Of a stretch of DNA of 64,000 bases, positions 16,679 through 25,379 are shown in pieces (the first letter of the stretch is position 1; each line of letters opens with the position of its first letter). The position numbers were made by a program, and so were the translations under genes. The stretch is from Sphingomonas mali NBRC 15500 (lineage in GTDB: Bacteria; Pseudomonadota; Alphaproteobacteria; Sphingomonadales; Sphingomonadaceae). A model generated the notes under the pieces. It was not told the DNA's origin, searched no databases, and was given only the letters and a program-made list of their open reading frames with translations. The stretch lies in NCBI RefSeq assembly GCF_001598415.1, contig NZ_BCYX01000011.1:57589-121588 (forward strand). Reading direction: 5' to 3'.

Positions 16679-17170
16679 ATGCCCAACGCCGATCTCAAAA
16701 CCCCGACCGATTTGTCGTCCAACGCCGCCAAGAGCGTGAAGGACGCGCTCAACACGATCCTGGCCGATTCGTTCGCGCTCTATCTCAAGACCAAGAACTT
16801 CCACTGGCACGTCTCGGGCCCGCATTTCCGCGATTATCATCTGATGCTCGACGAGCAGGCGGCCGAGATCTTCGCCTCGACCGACGACATCGCCGAGCGC
16901 GTGCGCAAGACCGGCAACGTCACCTTGCGCTCGATCGGCGACATCGCCCGGCATCAGACGATCAAGGACAATGACAAGGATTTCGTCGCGCCCGACGACA
17001 TGCTCAAGGAATTGCGCGACGATAACCTCAAGCTGGTCGAAAGCCTGCGCGAGGCCAAGGACATCGCCGACACTGCCAAGGACAATGCCACCAGCGCGAT
17101 GATCGACGATTGGACCGACCAGGCCGAACGCCGTGCCTGGTTCCTGTTCGAGGCCGGGCGGAAGGCGTAA
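16679..17170 (+). CDS. dps: Dps-family DNA starvation/ferritin protein
   Basis: 163 residues. Dps forms dodecamers that oxidise and store iron and protect DNA. The ferroxidase signature KTKNFHWHVSGPHFRDYHLM and the partner DEQAAEIFASTDDIAER are intact. The family N-terminal tail is short and only mildly charged. It stands alone with its own leader; a GC-rich hairpin follows. Peroxide or stationary-phase control would be usual, but no OxyR site is clear. Confidence 0.93.
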   Translation: MPNADLKTPTDLSSNAAKSVKDALNTILADSFALYLKTKNFHWHVSGPHFRDYHLMLDEQAAEIFASTDDIAERVRKTGNVTLRSIGDIARHQTIKDNDKDFVAPDDMLKELRDDNLKLVESLREAKDIADTAKDNATSAMIDDWTDQAERRAWFLFEAGRKA

Positions 17171-17182
17171 CCTCTTGGGATT

Positions 17183-17202
17183 CCCCTCCCTTGCGGGAGG
17201 GG
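17183..17202. terminator. GC-rich hairpin between dps and the phosphoesterase gene
   Basis: A perfect CCCCTCCC / GGGAGGGG stem with a TTGC loop lies 12 bases after the dps stop and 14 bases after the end of the convergent phosphoesterase gene. It could end both transcripts. The same stem sequence recurs in the repeat at 55287. Confidence 0.5.
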
Positions 17203-17215
17203 AGTTCCGTGGCCC

Positions 17216-18040
17216 TCAGCCTTCGATCGTAATCAGCCACAGATCCGGCGGCGCGCCGAAGCGCAGCGGCGGGCCGCTCGTTCCCAGTCCCCCAGTCACA
17301 ATCACCGCGTGTCCCGGGTCGAGCACCAGCCCGCAGCGATAGCGGTCCCCGAAATGCGATACGCTTGCGACCGGGCCGTAAAAGGGCAACACCCCTTGGC
17401 CGCAATGCGTATGTCCCGCGAGCAGCAGATGCACGTCCCCGGGCAATCGTGGCGCGATGTCGGGCGAATGCGTCAGGATGATGCGCGCTCCCTCGAACGG
17501 ACGCAGCTTGGCCATGGTCGCGGCGATGTCGGCATGGTGCGTGTAATCGTCGTCGACCCCGCCGATGGCAATTGGTCCGCGCGCGGTGACGTCGTTGACC
17601 AGCACGGTGATCCGCGCCTGCGCCAACAGGCTGGTCACGTCGTCGGCCCCCGTCCAGTGATCGTGATTGCCCAACACGGCAACAACGCCGAGCGGCGGGT
17701 GCAGCTTCTTGAACGGCGCCACCAGCCCGGGGCCGAGCTTCCTCCCGCCATGCGGATCGTGGCCATAGATGAAGTCGCCCGCCATCAGCACGATATCGGG
17801 GTTGAGCGCGTTGATCTGGTCGACGATGCGGGTCAGCCGCGCCTCGTCCATCGCTTGGCTGCCGATATGCACATCGCTGATCAGCACCGCGCGAACGGGC
17901 TTTATGCCCTTCGGCCAGCGGGGTAGCTTCACTGTCGCGGTTCTGACCACCGGATCGAACCGCGCCTCGGCGCGCGCATAGAGATAGAATCCCGCCACGA
18001 TCAGCAACAGGATCAGTACGACCATCAGCAGCTTGCGCAT
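17216..18040 (-). CDS. Membrane-anchored metallophosphoesterase (YkuE-like)
   Basis: 274 residues. One N-terminal hydrophobic helix (residues 3-20) anchors a calcineurin-like domain. All metal motifs are visible: SDVHIG, MAGDFIYG, GNHDHW, LTHSPD and GHTHCGQ. Such proteins are often periplasm-facing phosphatases or lipid pyrophosphatases like LpxH relatives. The ATG at 18040 is chosen because it directly precedes the anchor; the open frame upstream falls in a repeat. The substrate is unknown. It is not the ligase-associated PdeM type, which lacks this anchor. Confidence 0.88.
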   Translation of the reverse strand: MRKLLMVVLILLLIVAGFYLYARAEARFDPVVRTATVKLPRWPKGIKPVRAVLISDVHIGSQAMDEARLTRIVDQINALNPDIVLMAGDFIYGHDPHGGRKLGPGLVAPFKKLHPPLGVVAVLGNHDHWTGADDVTSLLAQARITVLVNDVTARGPIAIGGVDDDYTHHADIAATMAKLRPFEGARIILTHSPDIAPRLPGDVHLLLAGHTHCGQGVLPFYGPVASVSHFGDRYRCGLVLDPGHAVIVTGGLGTSGPPLRFGAPPDLWLITIEG

Positions 18041-18083
18041 GGCCGAACGCCTAGGAGGTGCGCGGGCGGCGGGCAATGGCTCC

Positions 18084-18228
18084 AAATCCTCCCCGGAACG
18101 GGGAGGGGGACCGCTCGCGTAGCGAGTGGTGGAGGGGGGCCTCCACATTTAGTGCACCGCTTGGGGGTCGCCCCCTCCACCAAGCCGCTGCGCGTCTTGG
18201 TCCCCCTCCCCATGAATGGGGAGGATTT
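18084..18228. repeat. Intergenic palindromic repeat, family B copy 1
   Basis: AATCCTCCCC at the left returns as GGGGAGGATT at the right. Inside are ACCGCTCGCGTAGCGAGTGG and the CCCTCCACCAAGCCGC/CGCGTCTTGG segment. Copy 2 at 23299 shares the ends and inner blocks but differs in loop sequences, as expected for compensating hairpins. It separates two divergent genes. Confidence 0.85.
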
Positions 18229-18278
18229 AGTGGGCGCCTCTGGTGGAACCGTTACGCCAGCGCCATGTTGGTCGCGAC

Positions 18279-19868
18279 ATGCACGCTTTCGCGCCGCTCC
18301 TCGATTCGCTGATCTATACGCGGTCGCGCAACGCCAAGCTCAAGCTGATCGGCGATTATCTGAAGGCGACGCCCGATCCGGACCGCGGCTGGGCGATCGC
18401 CGCGCTGACCGGCGACCTCGACCTTCCTGCGGTCAAGCCGGCAGTGATCCGCGCGCTGATCGAGGAGCGCGTCGACCCGGTACTGTTCCGGATGAGCCGC
18501 GACTATGTCGGCGACACCGCGGAGACGATCGCCTTGCTGTGGCCGGGCGCCGATGACGGCAGCGGCGAGCCCCTGTCGGTCGGGCAGGTGGTCGACACGC
18601 TCAATTCGCTGTCGCGCTCGGACGCACCGGCGGCACTCGCCGCGATGCTCGACCGGATGGATGCCGAGGAAAGGTTCGCGTTGCTCAAGATGGCGACCGG
18701 CGCGCTCCGCATCGGCGTCTCCGCGCGGCTCGCCAAGACCGCGCTGGCTCAGGCATTCGGCGTCGCGGTCGAGGCCGTGGAGGAAGTCTGGCACGCCATC
18801 CGCCCGCCTTATGCCGAATTGTTCGACTGGGTCGAAGGGCGCGGCCCCCAGCCGACGTCGGCCGACGTTCCGGTGTTCCGCCCGTTCATGCTCGCGCATC
18901 CGCTCGAGGACGGAATCGTCGACCTCGCCGATTACGCGGCCGAGTGGAAATGGGACGGCATTCGCGTCCAGCTCGTCCATGTCGGCGGGACGACCCGGCT
19001 CTACAGCCGTGCCGGCGACGATATCACGGGCAGCTTCCCTGACATCGCCGCGGCGTTCCGCACGCCGGGCGTGCTCGACGGCGAATTGATGGTGAAGGGC
19101 GAGGCGCAAGGCAGCGCGCTCGAGGAAGGCGCGGGCGCCGCCAGCTTCAATGCGCTGCAACAGCGGCTGGGGCGCAAAATCGTATCGGCGAAAATGCTCG
19201 ACGAGTATCCGGCCTTCGTCCGCCTCTACGACATATTGTTCGATGAGAACGACGACCTGCGCGCGCTCCCCTGGACCGACCGCCGCACGCGGCTCGAAAG
19301 CTTCGCTGCCCGGCTCGATCCCGAGCGGTTCGACGTCAGCGTCCTGATCGAAGCGCAGGATTTCGCCGCGCTGGAAGAAATTCGCGCCGGCGCGCGCGAC
19401 GCCGCGATCGAGGGCGTGATGCTCAAGCGCCGCGATTCCGATTACGTCGCCGGGCGCCGCACCGGCCTGTGGTACAAATGGAAACGCGATCCCCTGACCG
19501 CCGATTGCGTGATGATGTATGCGCAGCGCGGCAATGGCCGGCGCTCCTCCTTCTACAGCGATTATACGTTCGGCTGCTGGACCGAAGAGGGCGAGTTGCT
19601 ACCCGTCGGCAAGGCGTATTCGGGGATCACCGACGACGAGCTCAAATGGCTCGACAGCTTCGTGCGGAACCACACCGTCAACCGATTCGGTCCGGTCCGC
19701 GAAGTCGAGAAGACGCTGGTCCTGGAGGTCGCGTTCGATTCGATCCACGAGTCGAAACGCCACAAATCGGGCGTCGCGATGCGCTTCCCGCGCATCCATC
19801 GCATCCGCACGGACAAGCCGGCGGCCGAAGCGGATACGATCGCGGGAATCAGGAAGCTGGTGACCTGA
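18279..19868 (+). CDS. ATP-dependent DNA ligase (cisplatin-response, ligase-associated repair type)
   Basis: 529 residues. An N-terminal DNA-binding helical domain (1-200) is followed by the nucleotidyltransferase core with adenylated Lys224 in EWKWDGIR, then GELM, the AIEGVMLKRRDSDY motif IV, LWYKWKRD motif V and a C-terminal OB fold. It matches the bacterial LigC/PP_1105-type ligases that work with a metallo-beta-lactamase exonuclease and a DEXH helicase. Those partners are here at 33.7-37.9 kb rather than adjacent. ATG 18279 is chosen; the 12 codons before it lie near the repeat. Confidence 0.93.
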   Translation: MHAFAPLLDSLIYTRSRNAKLKLIGDYLKATPDPDRGWAIAALTGDLDLPAVKPAVIRALIEERVDPVLFRMSRDYVGDTAETIALLWPGADDGSGEPLSVGQVVDTLNSLSRSDAPAALAAMLDRMDAEERFALLKMATGALRIGVSARLAKTALAQAFGVAVEAVEEVWHAIRPPYAELFDWVEGRGPQPTSADVPVFRPFMLAHPLEDGIVDLADYAAEWKWDGIRVQLVHVGGTTRLYSRAGDDITGSFPDIAAAFRTPGVLDGELMVKGEAQGSALEEGAGAASFNALQQRLGRKIVSAKMLDEYPAFVRLYDILFDENDDLRALPWTDRRTRLESFAARLDPERFDVSVLIEAQDFAALEEIRAGARDAAIEGVMLKRRDSDYVAGRRTGLWYKWKRDPLTADCVMMYAQRGNGRRSSFYSDYTFGCWTEEGELLPVGKAYSGITDDELKWLDSFVRNHTVNRFGPVREVEKTLVLEVAFDSIHESKRHKSGVAMRFPRIHRIRTDKPAAEADTIAGIRKLVT

Positions 19869-19881
19869 TCGGGGTCTCCGA

Positions 19882-20262
19882 TTATCGGCGGCGACCGGTC
19901 AAGCCGCCGGCAGCCAGTGCCCACCAGCAGATGAGCGGCTGCGCGAACAGGCGAGGGTAATGATAGGCCCAGCCCAGCCCGGTGCCGGTCGACAAATCGT
20001 GCACAGCATGGAGAATGTTCGCCGGATAGACGCAGACCGCATAGAGCGCGAGCGCCACACCTGCGGCCGCTCGGGTCCGCGGCACGAACAGCCCGACCGC
20101 GCCGGCAATCTCGGCAGCACCGGTCAGCACGACGATGACGAGAGGATATGGAAGCGCCGGTGGCATGACCTGCATGAAGAGGTCCGGTCGCGCTATATGT
20201 ATCGCTCCAGCCAGCAGATAGAGCGGCGCGATGGTCGCCCGGGCCAGGTCGGCGCGCCTCAC
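19882..20262 (-). CDS. DoxX-like membrane protein
   Basis: 126 residues with four hydrophobic helices. AGAIHIARPDLFMQVMPPALP and GAAEIAGAVGLFVP resemble DoxX/DoxD and MauE-like membrane proteins of uncertain redox role. It converges with the ligase gene with 13 bases between them. No partner is visible. Confidence 0.78.
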   Translation of the reverse strand: MRRADLARATIAPLYLLAGAIHIARPDLFMQVMPPALPYPLVIVVLTGAAEIAGAVGLFVPRTRAAAGVALALYAVCVYPANILHAVHDLSTGTGLGWAYHYPRLFAQPLICWWALAAGGLTGRRR

Positions 20263-20457
20263 CTGGATCGTTTTCCGTTCGTCATGTCAGGATCGGCGAT
20301 AGTGGAGACACGCCCATCCGAATAGTGTGCGACCTGACGGCAAACCGAACCCAAGCCCGGCGCGGCGATCGTGATGGCTGGGACCTTCCGCATGACGTCC
20401 TCCGATCTGGTTTGCCGGGATGCCGGCACATCTCAGCTTGTGCGACGTCGAACGCAT

Positions 20458-20493
20458 GAGGGACCGGCGCCGGGGGAATGACGCCGGTCCCTC
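20458..20493 (-). terminator. Terminator downstream of the fasciclin gene
   Basis: A perfect 12-bp inverted repeat, GAGGGACCGGCG / CGCCGGTCCCTC, with a 12-base loop starts 17 bases after the fasciclin stop. No clear U-tract follows on the minus strand. Confidence 0.6.
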
Positions 20494-20509
20494 GCTGCCC
20501 CGGCAGGAA

Positions 20510-21061
20510 TTAGGGCAGCATGACGGTGTCGATGACGTGGATCACGCCATTCGATTGCATCACGTTGGCGATGGTGATCATTCCGGTGTCGCCCTTGTCG
20601 TCCATGACCGCCCAGCCGGCGCCCATCTTCTTGAACTTGAGCATCCCGCCCTGGACCGTCGCGTAGCTGGCGACGCCGCCGTCCTTCTTGGCCTTGGCCG
20701 CGATCATCGCCGCGGTGATCCGGCCCGGCACGACGTGATAGGTCAGCACCGAGGTCAACTGGCCCTTGTTCTCGGGCTTGAGCAACGTGTCGACCGTTCC
20801 AGCGGGCAGCTTGGCGAACGCGGCATTGGTCGGGGCGAACACGGTGAACGGACCCGCACCGGACAAGGTGTCGACCAGCCCGGCTGCCTTGACCGCGGCG
20901 ACCAGCGTGGTGTGGTCCTTCGAATTGACCGCATTCTGAACGATATTCTTGGTCGGATACATGGCGGCACCGCCGACCATCGGGTTCTTCATCGCGGCGA
21001 CGCTTGCGCCCGCGCCGGCGACCAATGCGGTCGCGAGCATCAATTTACGAATTGCCTTCAT
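20510..21061 (-). CDS. Secreted fasciclin (FAS1) domain protein
   Basis: 183 residues. A signal peptide (residues 1-22, ending VAA) precedes one FAS1 domain. Both FAS1 boxes are present: GPFTVFAPTNAAFAKLP (H1) and YHVV...GVIHVIDTVMLP (H2). FAS1 proteins act in adhesion or envelope interactions outside the cell. It lies just downstream of, and in line with, an RskA/ECF sigma pair, so it is a likely target of that sigma factor. Confidence 0.93.
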   Translation of the reverse strand: MKAIRKLMLATALVAGAGASVAAMKNPMVGGAAMYPTKNIVQNAVNSKDHTTLVAAVKAAGLVDTLSGAGPFTVFAPTNAAFAKLPAGTVDTLLKPENKGQLTSVLTYHVVPGRITAAMIAAKAKKDGGVASYATVQGGMLKFKKMGAGWAVMDDKGDTGMITIANVMQSNGVIHVIDTVMLP

Positions 21062-21106
21062 GTCCCTGTCTCCTGAAGCACGCCATTTGGCGCGTGCGTC
21101 TGGAGG

Positions 21107-21133
21107 TACGGAGGCGGGGCGCCGGCGGATGCA
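21107..21133 (-). promoter_or_regulatory. Candidate ECF-type promoter before the fasciclin gene
   Basis: On the minus strand TGCATCC (21133-21127) is followed after 16 bases by CGTA (21110-21107), about 45 bases before the fasciclin ATG. The arrangement has the form of an ECF -35/-10 pair. The same pair is not evident before the sigma gene. Confidence 0.4.
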
Positions 21134-21176
21134 ATGATGCGAAGAATTTGCGGTGCTTCGCTTGCGCGGGAGCAGC

Positions 21177-21857
21177 TTAGGCGATCAACAGTTTTCCGCT
21201 CGCCACGACCGGCCCGGTCGGCAGCCCGGTTGGCGACCCGCCGAGCGGCTCGATCGATACCGCCAGCATGATGCCGGCCTTCAGGGCGCGGCGTTTCTCC
21301 ATCGGTAGTACCATGCGCGACGGCCCGGCCGATGCCAGCATTCCCATCGGCTTGGGTACGCCATCGCCGCCGATCATCCAGAGCTGGGCGGTCTTGCCTG
21401 CTGGCGCCATCGCCGCCCCGCCGACACGCATCTCGCCCGTCGTCATGTCGACCATCGCCGGCACCGCGGCAGATTTGTCGCTCATCATCAGCGACGCGAC
21501 CATCAAATGGTGCGGCGCGACCGCGGCCGGCGGTGCCGGGCGCAGCACGACGAACAAGGCGAGCATCGCCGCGATCGCGGTGACCATCGCGGCGATCGGC
21601 CAGCGCGCGCGCCGACCTGGCGCCGGCGCGGCGGACGAGTCGAGTTGCGCGAGGCGAGCAGCGACCGATTCGGGGGCAGGAACTTCCGCATAATCGTCGA
21701 ACAGCCCGGCCAGCCGCTGGCGCCACTCCTCGACCTCGCGCGCGAAGGCAGGATCGGCCAACACCCGTCGCAGCGCCGTGGCGCGTTCCTCGCCATCGAG
21801 CAGGCCGAGCGCGAGTTCGGCCGCGGTCATATCGGGGTCGGGAGCGTCAGGCGTCAT
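21177..21857 (-). CDS. Anti-sigma factor, RskA type
   Basis: 226 residues from ATG 21857; a GTG two codons upstream is possible. The N-terminal anti-sigma helix set (ELALGLLDGEERATALRRVLADPAFAREVEEW) is cytosolic. One membrane helix follows near residues 84-105 and then the periplasmic RskA domain (AQLWMIGGDGVPKPMGML). It holds the ECF sigma factor until an envelope or redox signal leads to release. It overlaps the sigma gene by about 11 bases, so the pair is co-translated. Confidence 0.9.
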   Translation of the reverse strand: MTPDAPDPDMTAAELALGLLDGEERATALRRVLADPAFAREVEEWRQRLAGLFDDYAEVPAPESVAARLAQLDSSAAPAPGRRARWPIAAMVTAIAAMLALFVVLRPAPPAAVAPHHLMVASLMMSDKSAAVPAMVDMTTGEMRVGGAAMAPAGKTAQLWMIGGDGVPKPMGMLASAGPSRMVLPMEKRRALKAGIMLAVSIEPLGGSPTGLPTGPVVASGKLLIA

Positions 21858-22416
21858 CGACACATCCCCTCAACTGGAGCAGGCCGCGCCGCATGATGCT
21901 CTTCATCGTGCCCAGCGGCACGTTCTTGCGCTCGGCCAGTTCGGCATAGGTCACGCCGTCGAAAAAGGCCGTGCGGATCGCGTCGCGCGCGCGCGCGTCG
22001 AGCGCGTCGAGGCAATCGTGCAGCCGCCGCGATTCCTCGTCGCGCTCGGCGACCTCGCGCTGATCCGGAGATGTGTCGGCTACCATCGCAGCTTCCTCGA
22101 TCGGGTGCGAGGGTCGGGCGCCCCTGGCCCGCACCCAGTCGATCGCCCTGTTGCGCGCGATCGTCGCCAGCCACGAAATCGGGCTCGCGCGGCCGGGCTC
22201 ATAGGCGCCGGCGCGCTTCCAGATCGTGAGATAGACGTCGTGCAATACATCCTCGGCAGCGCTCCGCTCTCCGCAGATACGCAAACATATGCCGAAAAGC
22301 TTCGCCGAGGTCAGGCGATAGACATCCTGCAACGCGGCGCGATCCTCCTGGCCGGTACGTACCAGCGCCTCGGTCAGGCGGGCGCGGGCGGCAGCAGGAT
22401 CGGTCGGTTGGCGCAC
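21847..22416 (-). CDS. ECF sigma factor, SigK-like
   Basis: 189 residues from a GTG. Sigma region 2 (residues 25-95) contains AEDVLHDVYLTIWKRAGAYE and WLATIARNRAIDWVR. Region 4 (about 130-185) has the helix-turn-helix TYAELAERKNVPLGTMKSIMRRGLLQL. The overlapping RskA-type gene identifies it as an anti-sigma-controlled factor of the SigK group. The fasciclin gene next in line is the probable target. Confidence 0.93.
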   Translation of the reverse strand: MRQPTDPAAARARLTEALVRTGQEDRAALQDVYRLTSAKLFGICLRICGERSAAEDVLHDVYLTIWKRAGAYEPGRASPISWLATIARNRAIDWVRARGARPSHPIEEAAMVADTSPDQREVAERDEESRRLHDCLDALDARARDAIRTAFFDGVTYAELAERKNVPLGTMKSIMRRGLLQLRGCVDDA

Positions 22417-22462
22417 TGCCTTTGACTAGACGTCCCCGCCGTCACAGGCAATTAGGGCGAGG

Positions 22463-23293
22463 ATGACCGCCACGCTCGCGCCGCTGCTGATGATCGCCTC
22501 GGGGTCGATCCACGCGGTGGTCAATGCGATCGTCAAGGGCGGCAAGGACAAGATGGCGTCGCGCGCGATGACCGACGGTTCGGCGGCGGTCATCCTGCTC
22601 CCCGTCTTGTTGCTCGTGCCCCTGCCGCACGGCGCCTGGGCCTGGCTCGCCGCGACCGCGCTCGTCCATGCGCTCTATCTCTACGCGTTGATCAGGGCGT
22701 ATCAGGTCAGCGATTTTTCCTCCGCTTATCCCGTGCTGCGCGGCACCGCGCCGCTGGTCACTGCGGCTGTGACGCTCGGGCTGCTCGGCGATCACGTTTC
22801 GACGATAAGCATTATCGGGATCGCGCTGATCGGCGTGTCGATGTTCGTGCTGGCGATCGGCCGCCATCTGAGCCGCGCCGGGTTCGGCTGGGCAGTGCTG
22901 ACCGGTTTCACCATCGCTGCCTATACCGTGATCGACGCCGCGGGGGTGCGCGCGGCGCCGACGCCGTTCAGCTATATCGCCTGGATGTTCGTGACGATGG
23001 GGTTGGTCATCGTCGGCCTGTTCGCGATTCTGACTCGCGGTGCCTTGTTCGCGTCGATGCGCCAGCAATGGCGGCCGGGCGCGATCGCGGGCGCGCTGTC
23101 GATCCTGACCTATGGCCTCGCGCTCTATGCATTGTCGATCGGCCCGACCGCACCGCTCGCCGCGTTGCGCGAGACAGGGATGGTGACGGCGCTGATCATC
23201 GCTGTCGTGTTTCTGAAAGAGCGAGTGACGGTGGCGCGCGCGATGGCGGTGCTGGGGATTCTGGCCGGGGCTGGTCTGATTTTGCGGGGGTAG
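22463..23293 (+). CDS. EamA/DMT-family transporter
   Basis: 276 residues, about ten hydrophobic helices in two EamA halves. SSAYPVLRGTAPLVTA and PLAALRETGMVTALIIAVVFLKE are typical of drug/metabolite transporters that move small solutes. It is divergent from the ECF sigma gene with 46 bases between the starts. The substrate is not predictable. Confidence 0.88.
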   Translation: MTATLAPLLMIASGSIHAVVNAIVKGGKDKMASRAMTDGSAAVILLPVLLLVPLPHGAWAWLAATALVHALYLYALIRAYQVSDFSSAYPVLRGTAPLVTAAVTLGLLGDHVSTISIIGIALIGVSMFVLAIGRHLSRAGFGWAVLTGFTIAAYTVIDAAGVRAAPTPFSYIAWMFVTMGLVIVGLFAILTRGALFASMRQQWRPGAIAGALSILTYGLALYALSIGPTAPLAALRETGMVTALIIAVVFLKERVTVARAMAVLGILAGAGLILRG

Positions 23294-23298
23294 CAGAA

Positions 23299-23440
23299 GA
23301 ATCCTCCCCGTTTACGGGGAGGGGGACCGCCGCCGGAGGCGGTGGTGGAGGGGCTCTCCACATCTACGTCGCTTGATGCCCGCCCCCTCCACCAAGCCGC
23401 CGCGCGTCTTGGTTCCCCTCCCGGTAAACGGGGAGGATTT
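23299..23440. repeat. Family B repeat copy 2
   Basis: The ends read AATCCTCCCCGTTTACGGGG and CCCCTCCCGGTAAACGGGGAGGATTT. The interior has ACCGCCGCCGGAGGCGGTGG and CCCTCCACCAAGCCGCCGCG. It is the partner of the 18084 copy: the loops differ but pair within themselves. It lies between two convergent genes. Confidence 0.85.
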
Positions 23441-23451
23441 ACCCCCAAACG

Positions 23452-23486
23452 AAAAAGCCCGGCCCGCATATCTGCGGACCGGGCTT
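23452..23486 (-). terminator. Terminator of the double cold-shock gene
   Basis: The minus strand reads AAGCCCGG-t-CCGCA, a 4-base loop and TGCGG-g-CCGGGCTT, then a T-run. The 14-bp stem has one mismatch. It starts 25 bases after the stop codon and has every mark of a Rho-independent terminator. Confidence 0.85.
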
Positions 23487-23511
23487 ATTCAAAAGCGGAA
23501 CCGGAGGACGA

Positions 23512-24315
23512 TTAGATCGCCGTGAGGTTCACCGCGGCGTATTTGCCGCGACGATTGTCGACCTCGAGCTCGAATTCGAGCCGATCGCCTTCGTTCAGGC
23601 TGGTCATGCCGGCGCGCTCGACCGCAGAGATGTGGACGAATGCATCGGGCTGGCCGTCGTCGCGCTGAATGAAGCCGAAACCCTTCATCGCGTTGAAGAA
23701 CTTGACCGTGCCGGTCGCCTTCTCACCGGTCAGCTCGCGACCACCACCGCCGCCAGCGCCACCAGGGCCGCCGGCTGCACGCTCGGGACGCGGACCGCGA
23801 TCCTGGACCGGCAGGGGCTCGCCCTCAATCTTGAGGTCGGTCGCCGAAATGCGGCCGCCGCGGTCGACGAGCGTGAAGCCCAGCGGCTGACCCTCGGCCA
23901 GGCCGGTCAGGCCGGCCTGCTCGACCGCGCTGATGTGCACGAACACGTCCTCGCCGCCATCGTCGCGAACGACGAAGCCGAAGCCCTTTTGCCCGTTGAA
24001 GAACTTTACGACGCCGGTGCCTTCACCGACGACCTGGGGGGGCATGCCGCCGCCGCCACCGCCGCCGCCACGGAACCCGCCGCCACCGCCGCCGCCGCGG
24101 AAACCACCGCCGCCGCCGCCGAAGCCGCCACCACCGCCGCCGAAGCCGCCACCGCCGCCGCGATATCCGCCGCCGCCGCCGCCATAGCTGCTACCGCCGC
24201 CGAAGCCACCGCCGCCGAAATCTCCACCGCCGCCAAAGTCGTCACCGCCGAAATTGTCGCGCTTGTCACGGCCGCGACCACCACGATTGCCACGGCCACC
24301 TTTATCGAAACTCAT
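23512..24315 (-). CDS. Glycine-rich RGG protein with two cold-shock domains
   Basis: 267 residues. Residues 1-90 are an arginine/glycine tract rich in RGG and FGGGG repeats. Cold-shock domain 1 spans about 95-160 ([25 protein letters not shown]) and domain 2 about 197-267 ([25 protein letters not shown]). Both RNP motifs are intact in each. Such a protein should bind RNA or single-stranded DNA. The N-terminal tract resembles eukaryotic RGG boxes. A 200-base leader and a strong terminator mark it as a single gene. Confidence 0.9.
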   Translation of the reverse strand: MSFDKGGRGNRGGRGRDKRDNFGGDDFGGGGDFGGGGFGGGSSYGGGGGGYRGGGGGFGGGGGGFGGGGGGFRGGGGGGGFRGGGGGGGGMPPQVVGEGTGVVKFFNGQKGFGFVVRDDGGEDVFVHISAVEQAGLTGLAEGQPLGFTLVDRGGRISATDLKIEGEPLPVQDRGPRPERAAGGPGGAGGGGGRELTGEKATGTVKFFNAMKGFGFIQRDDGQPDAFVHISAVERAGMTSLNEGDRLEFELEVDNRRGKYAAVNLTAI

Positions 24316-24523
24316 GCCCTGTTCGTCTTTCCGGTTCGCCCCGTATCACATTCAAGAACCAACGCGTCGGACGACAGACGCAGGCCTTCGGGCGCAAACC
24401 AACAGCGCCTTATTGCGAGTCTTAGCCGAAAATCGGCCACGCCGCGAACAAAATCGTCCGCATTCCTGCCCTTGTCGTCGCGATACTTGCGCGAGCGTGG
24501 CCAAGACGGCACAGCCGCGCCCT

Positions 24524-25321
24524 ATGTCGATCATCGAACTTCTCGCCAGTCCGGCCGCCTGGGCGGCGCTGTTGACACTGATCATGATGGAAGTCGTGCT
24601 CGGCATCGACAACCTGGTCTTCGTCGCGATTCTGTCGAACAAATTGCCCGAGGCGGACCGTGCCCGCACGCGGCGGATCGGCATCGGGCTCGCGCTCGTC
24701 ATGCGCCTGCTGCTGCTCACGACGATCAGCTGGATCGTCGGCATGACCGCGCCGGTGATCGATCTCGGGCTGACCGGGGCGATCGACGCGCATGGCAATC
24801 CCAGCTTCGAAACGGCCTTTTCGATTCGCGATCTCATCCTGATCGCGGGCGGCCTGTTCCTGCTCTACAAGGCGACGACCGAAATCCATCACAGCGTCGA
24901 TCCGGCCGAGTCGGATTCACCGCTCGACAAGACCAACAGCCAGAAGTCGCTCGGCTTCGCGACCGCGATCGCCCAGATTCTGGTGCTCGATCTCGTCTTC
25001 TCGATCGATTCGATCCTGACCGCGGTCGGTATGACCGACGAATTGCCGATCATGATCGTCGCCGTGGTGGTCGCAGTGGGGGTGATGCTGCTCGCCGCCG
25101 ACCCCTTGTCCAATTTCATCGCGAAGAACCCGACCGTGGTGATGCTTGCGCTAGGTTTTCTCTTGATGATCGGGCTCGTGCTGATCGCCGACGGCTTCGG
25201 CGTCCATGTCCCCAAGGGTTACGTCTATACCGCCATGGCCTTCTCCGCCGGGGTCGAGATCCTCAACATCTGGAGCCGCAAGGCGCGCGAGCGGCGGAGC
25301 GGGAACGGCGCCGCTCACTGA
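24524..25321 (+). CDS. TerC-family integral membrane protein
   Basis: 265 residues, about seven hydrophobic helices. The two acidic motifs [15 protein letters not shown] and [14 protein letters not shown] are diagnostic of TerC/Alx-type proteins, now linked to manganese export. ATG 24524 begins the typical N-terminus. Two long frames in the region, one across the cold-shock gene, are not real starts. No partners are evident. Confidence 0.9.
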   Translation: MSIIELLASPAAWAALLTLIMMEVVLGIDNLVFVAILSNKLPEADRARTRRIGIGLALVMRLLLLTTISWIVGMTAPVIDLGLTGAIDAHGNPSFETAFSIRDLILIAGGLFLLYKATTEIHHSVDPAESDSPLDKTNSQKSLGFATAIAQILVLDLVFSIDSILTAVGMTDELPIMIVAVVVAVGVMLLAADPLSNFIAKNPTVVMLALGFLLMIGLVLIADGFGVHVPKGYVYTAMAFSAGVEILNIWSRKARERRSGNGAAH

Positions 25322-25379
25322 ACGCGGCATCTTCCTCCGCCCATTGAGCGTTCCGCCCGGAAGGGCTAGGCGCTAGGCG

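Noticed and set aside
17216..18040. The metallophosphoesterase as the ligase-associated PdeM
   Set aside because: It has an N-terminal membrane anchor and is not next to the exonuclease or helicase; PdeM is a short soluble protein.
23632..25347. A 571-residue Ala/Thr-rich plus-strand frame
   Set aside because: It runs antisense across the glycine-rich cold-shock gene and then out of frame through TerC. No domain is visible.
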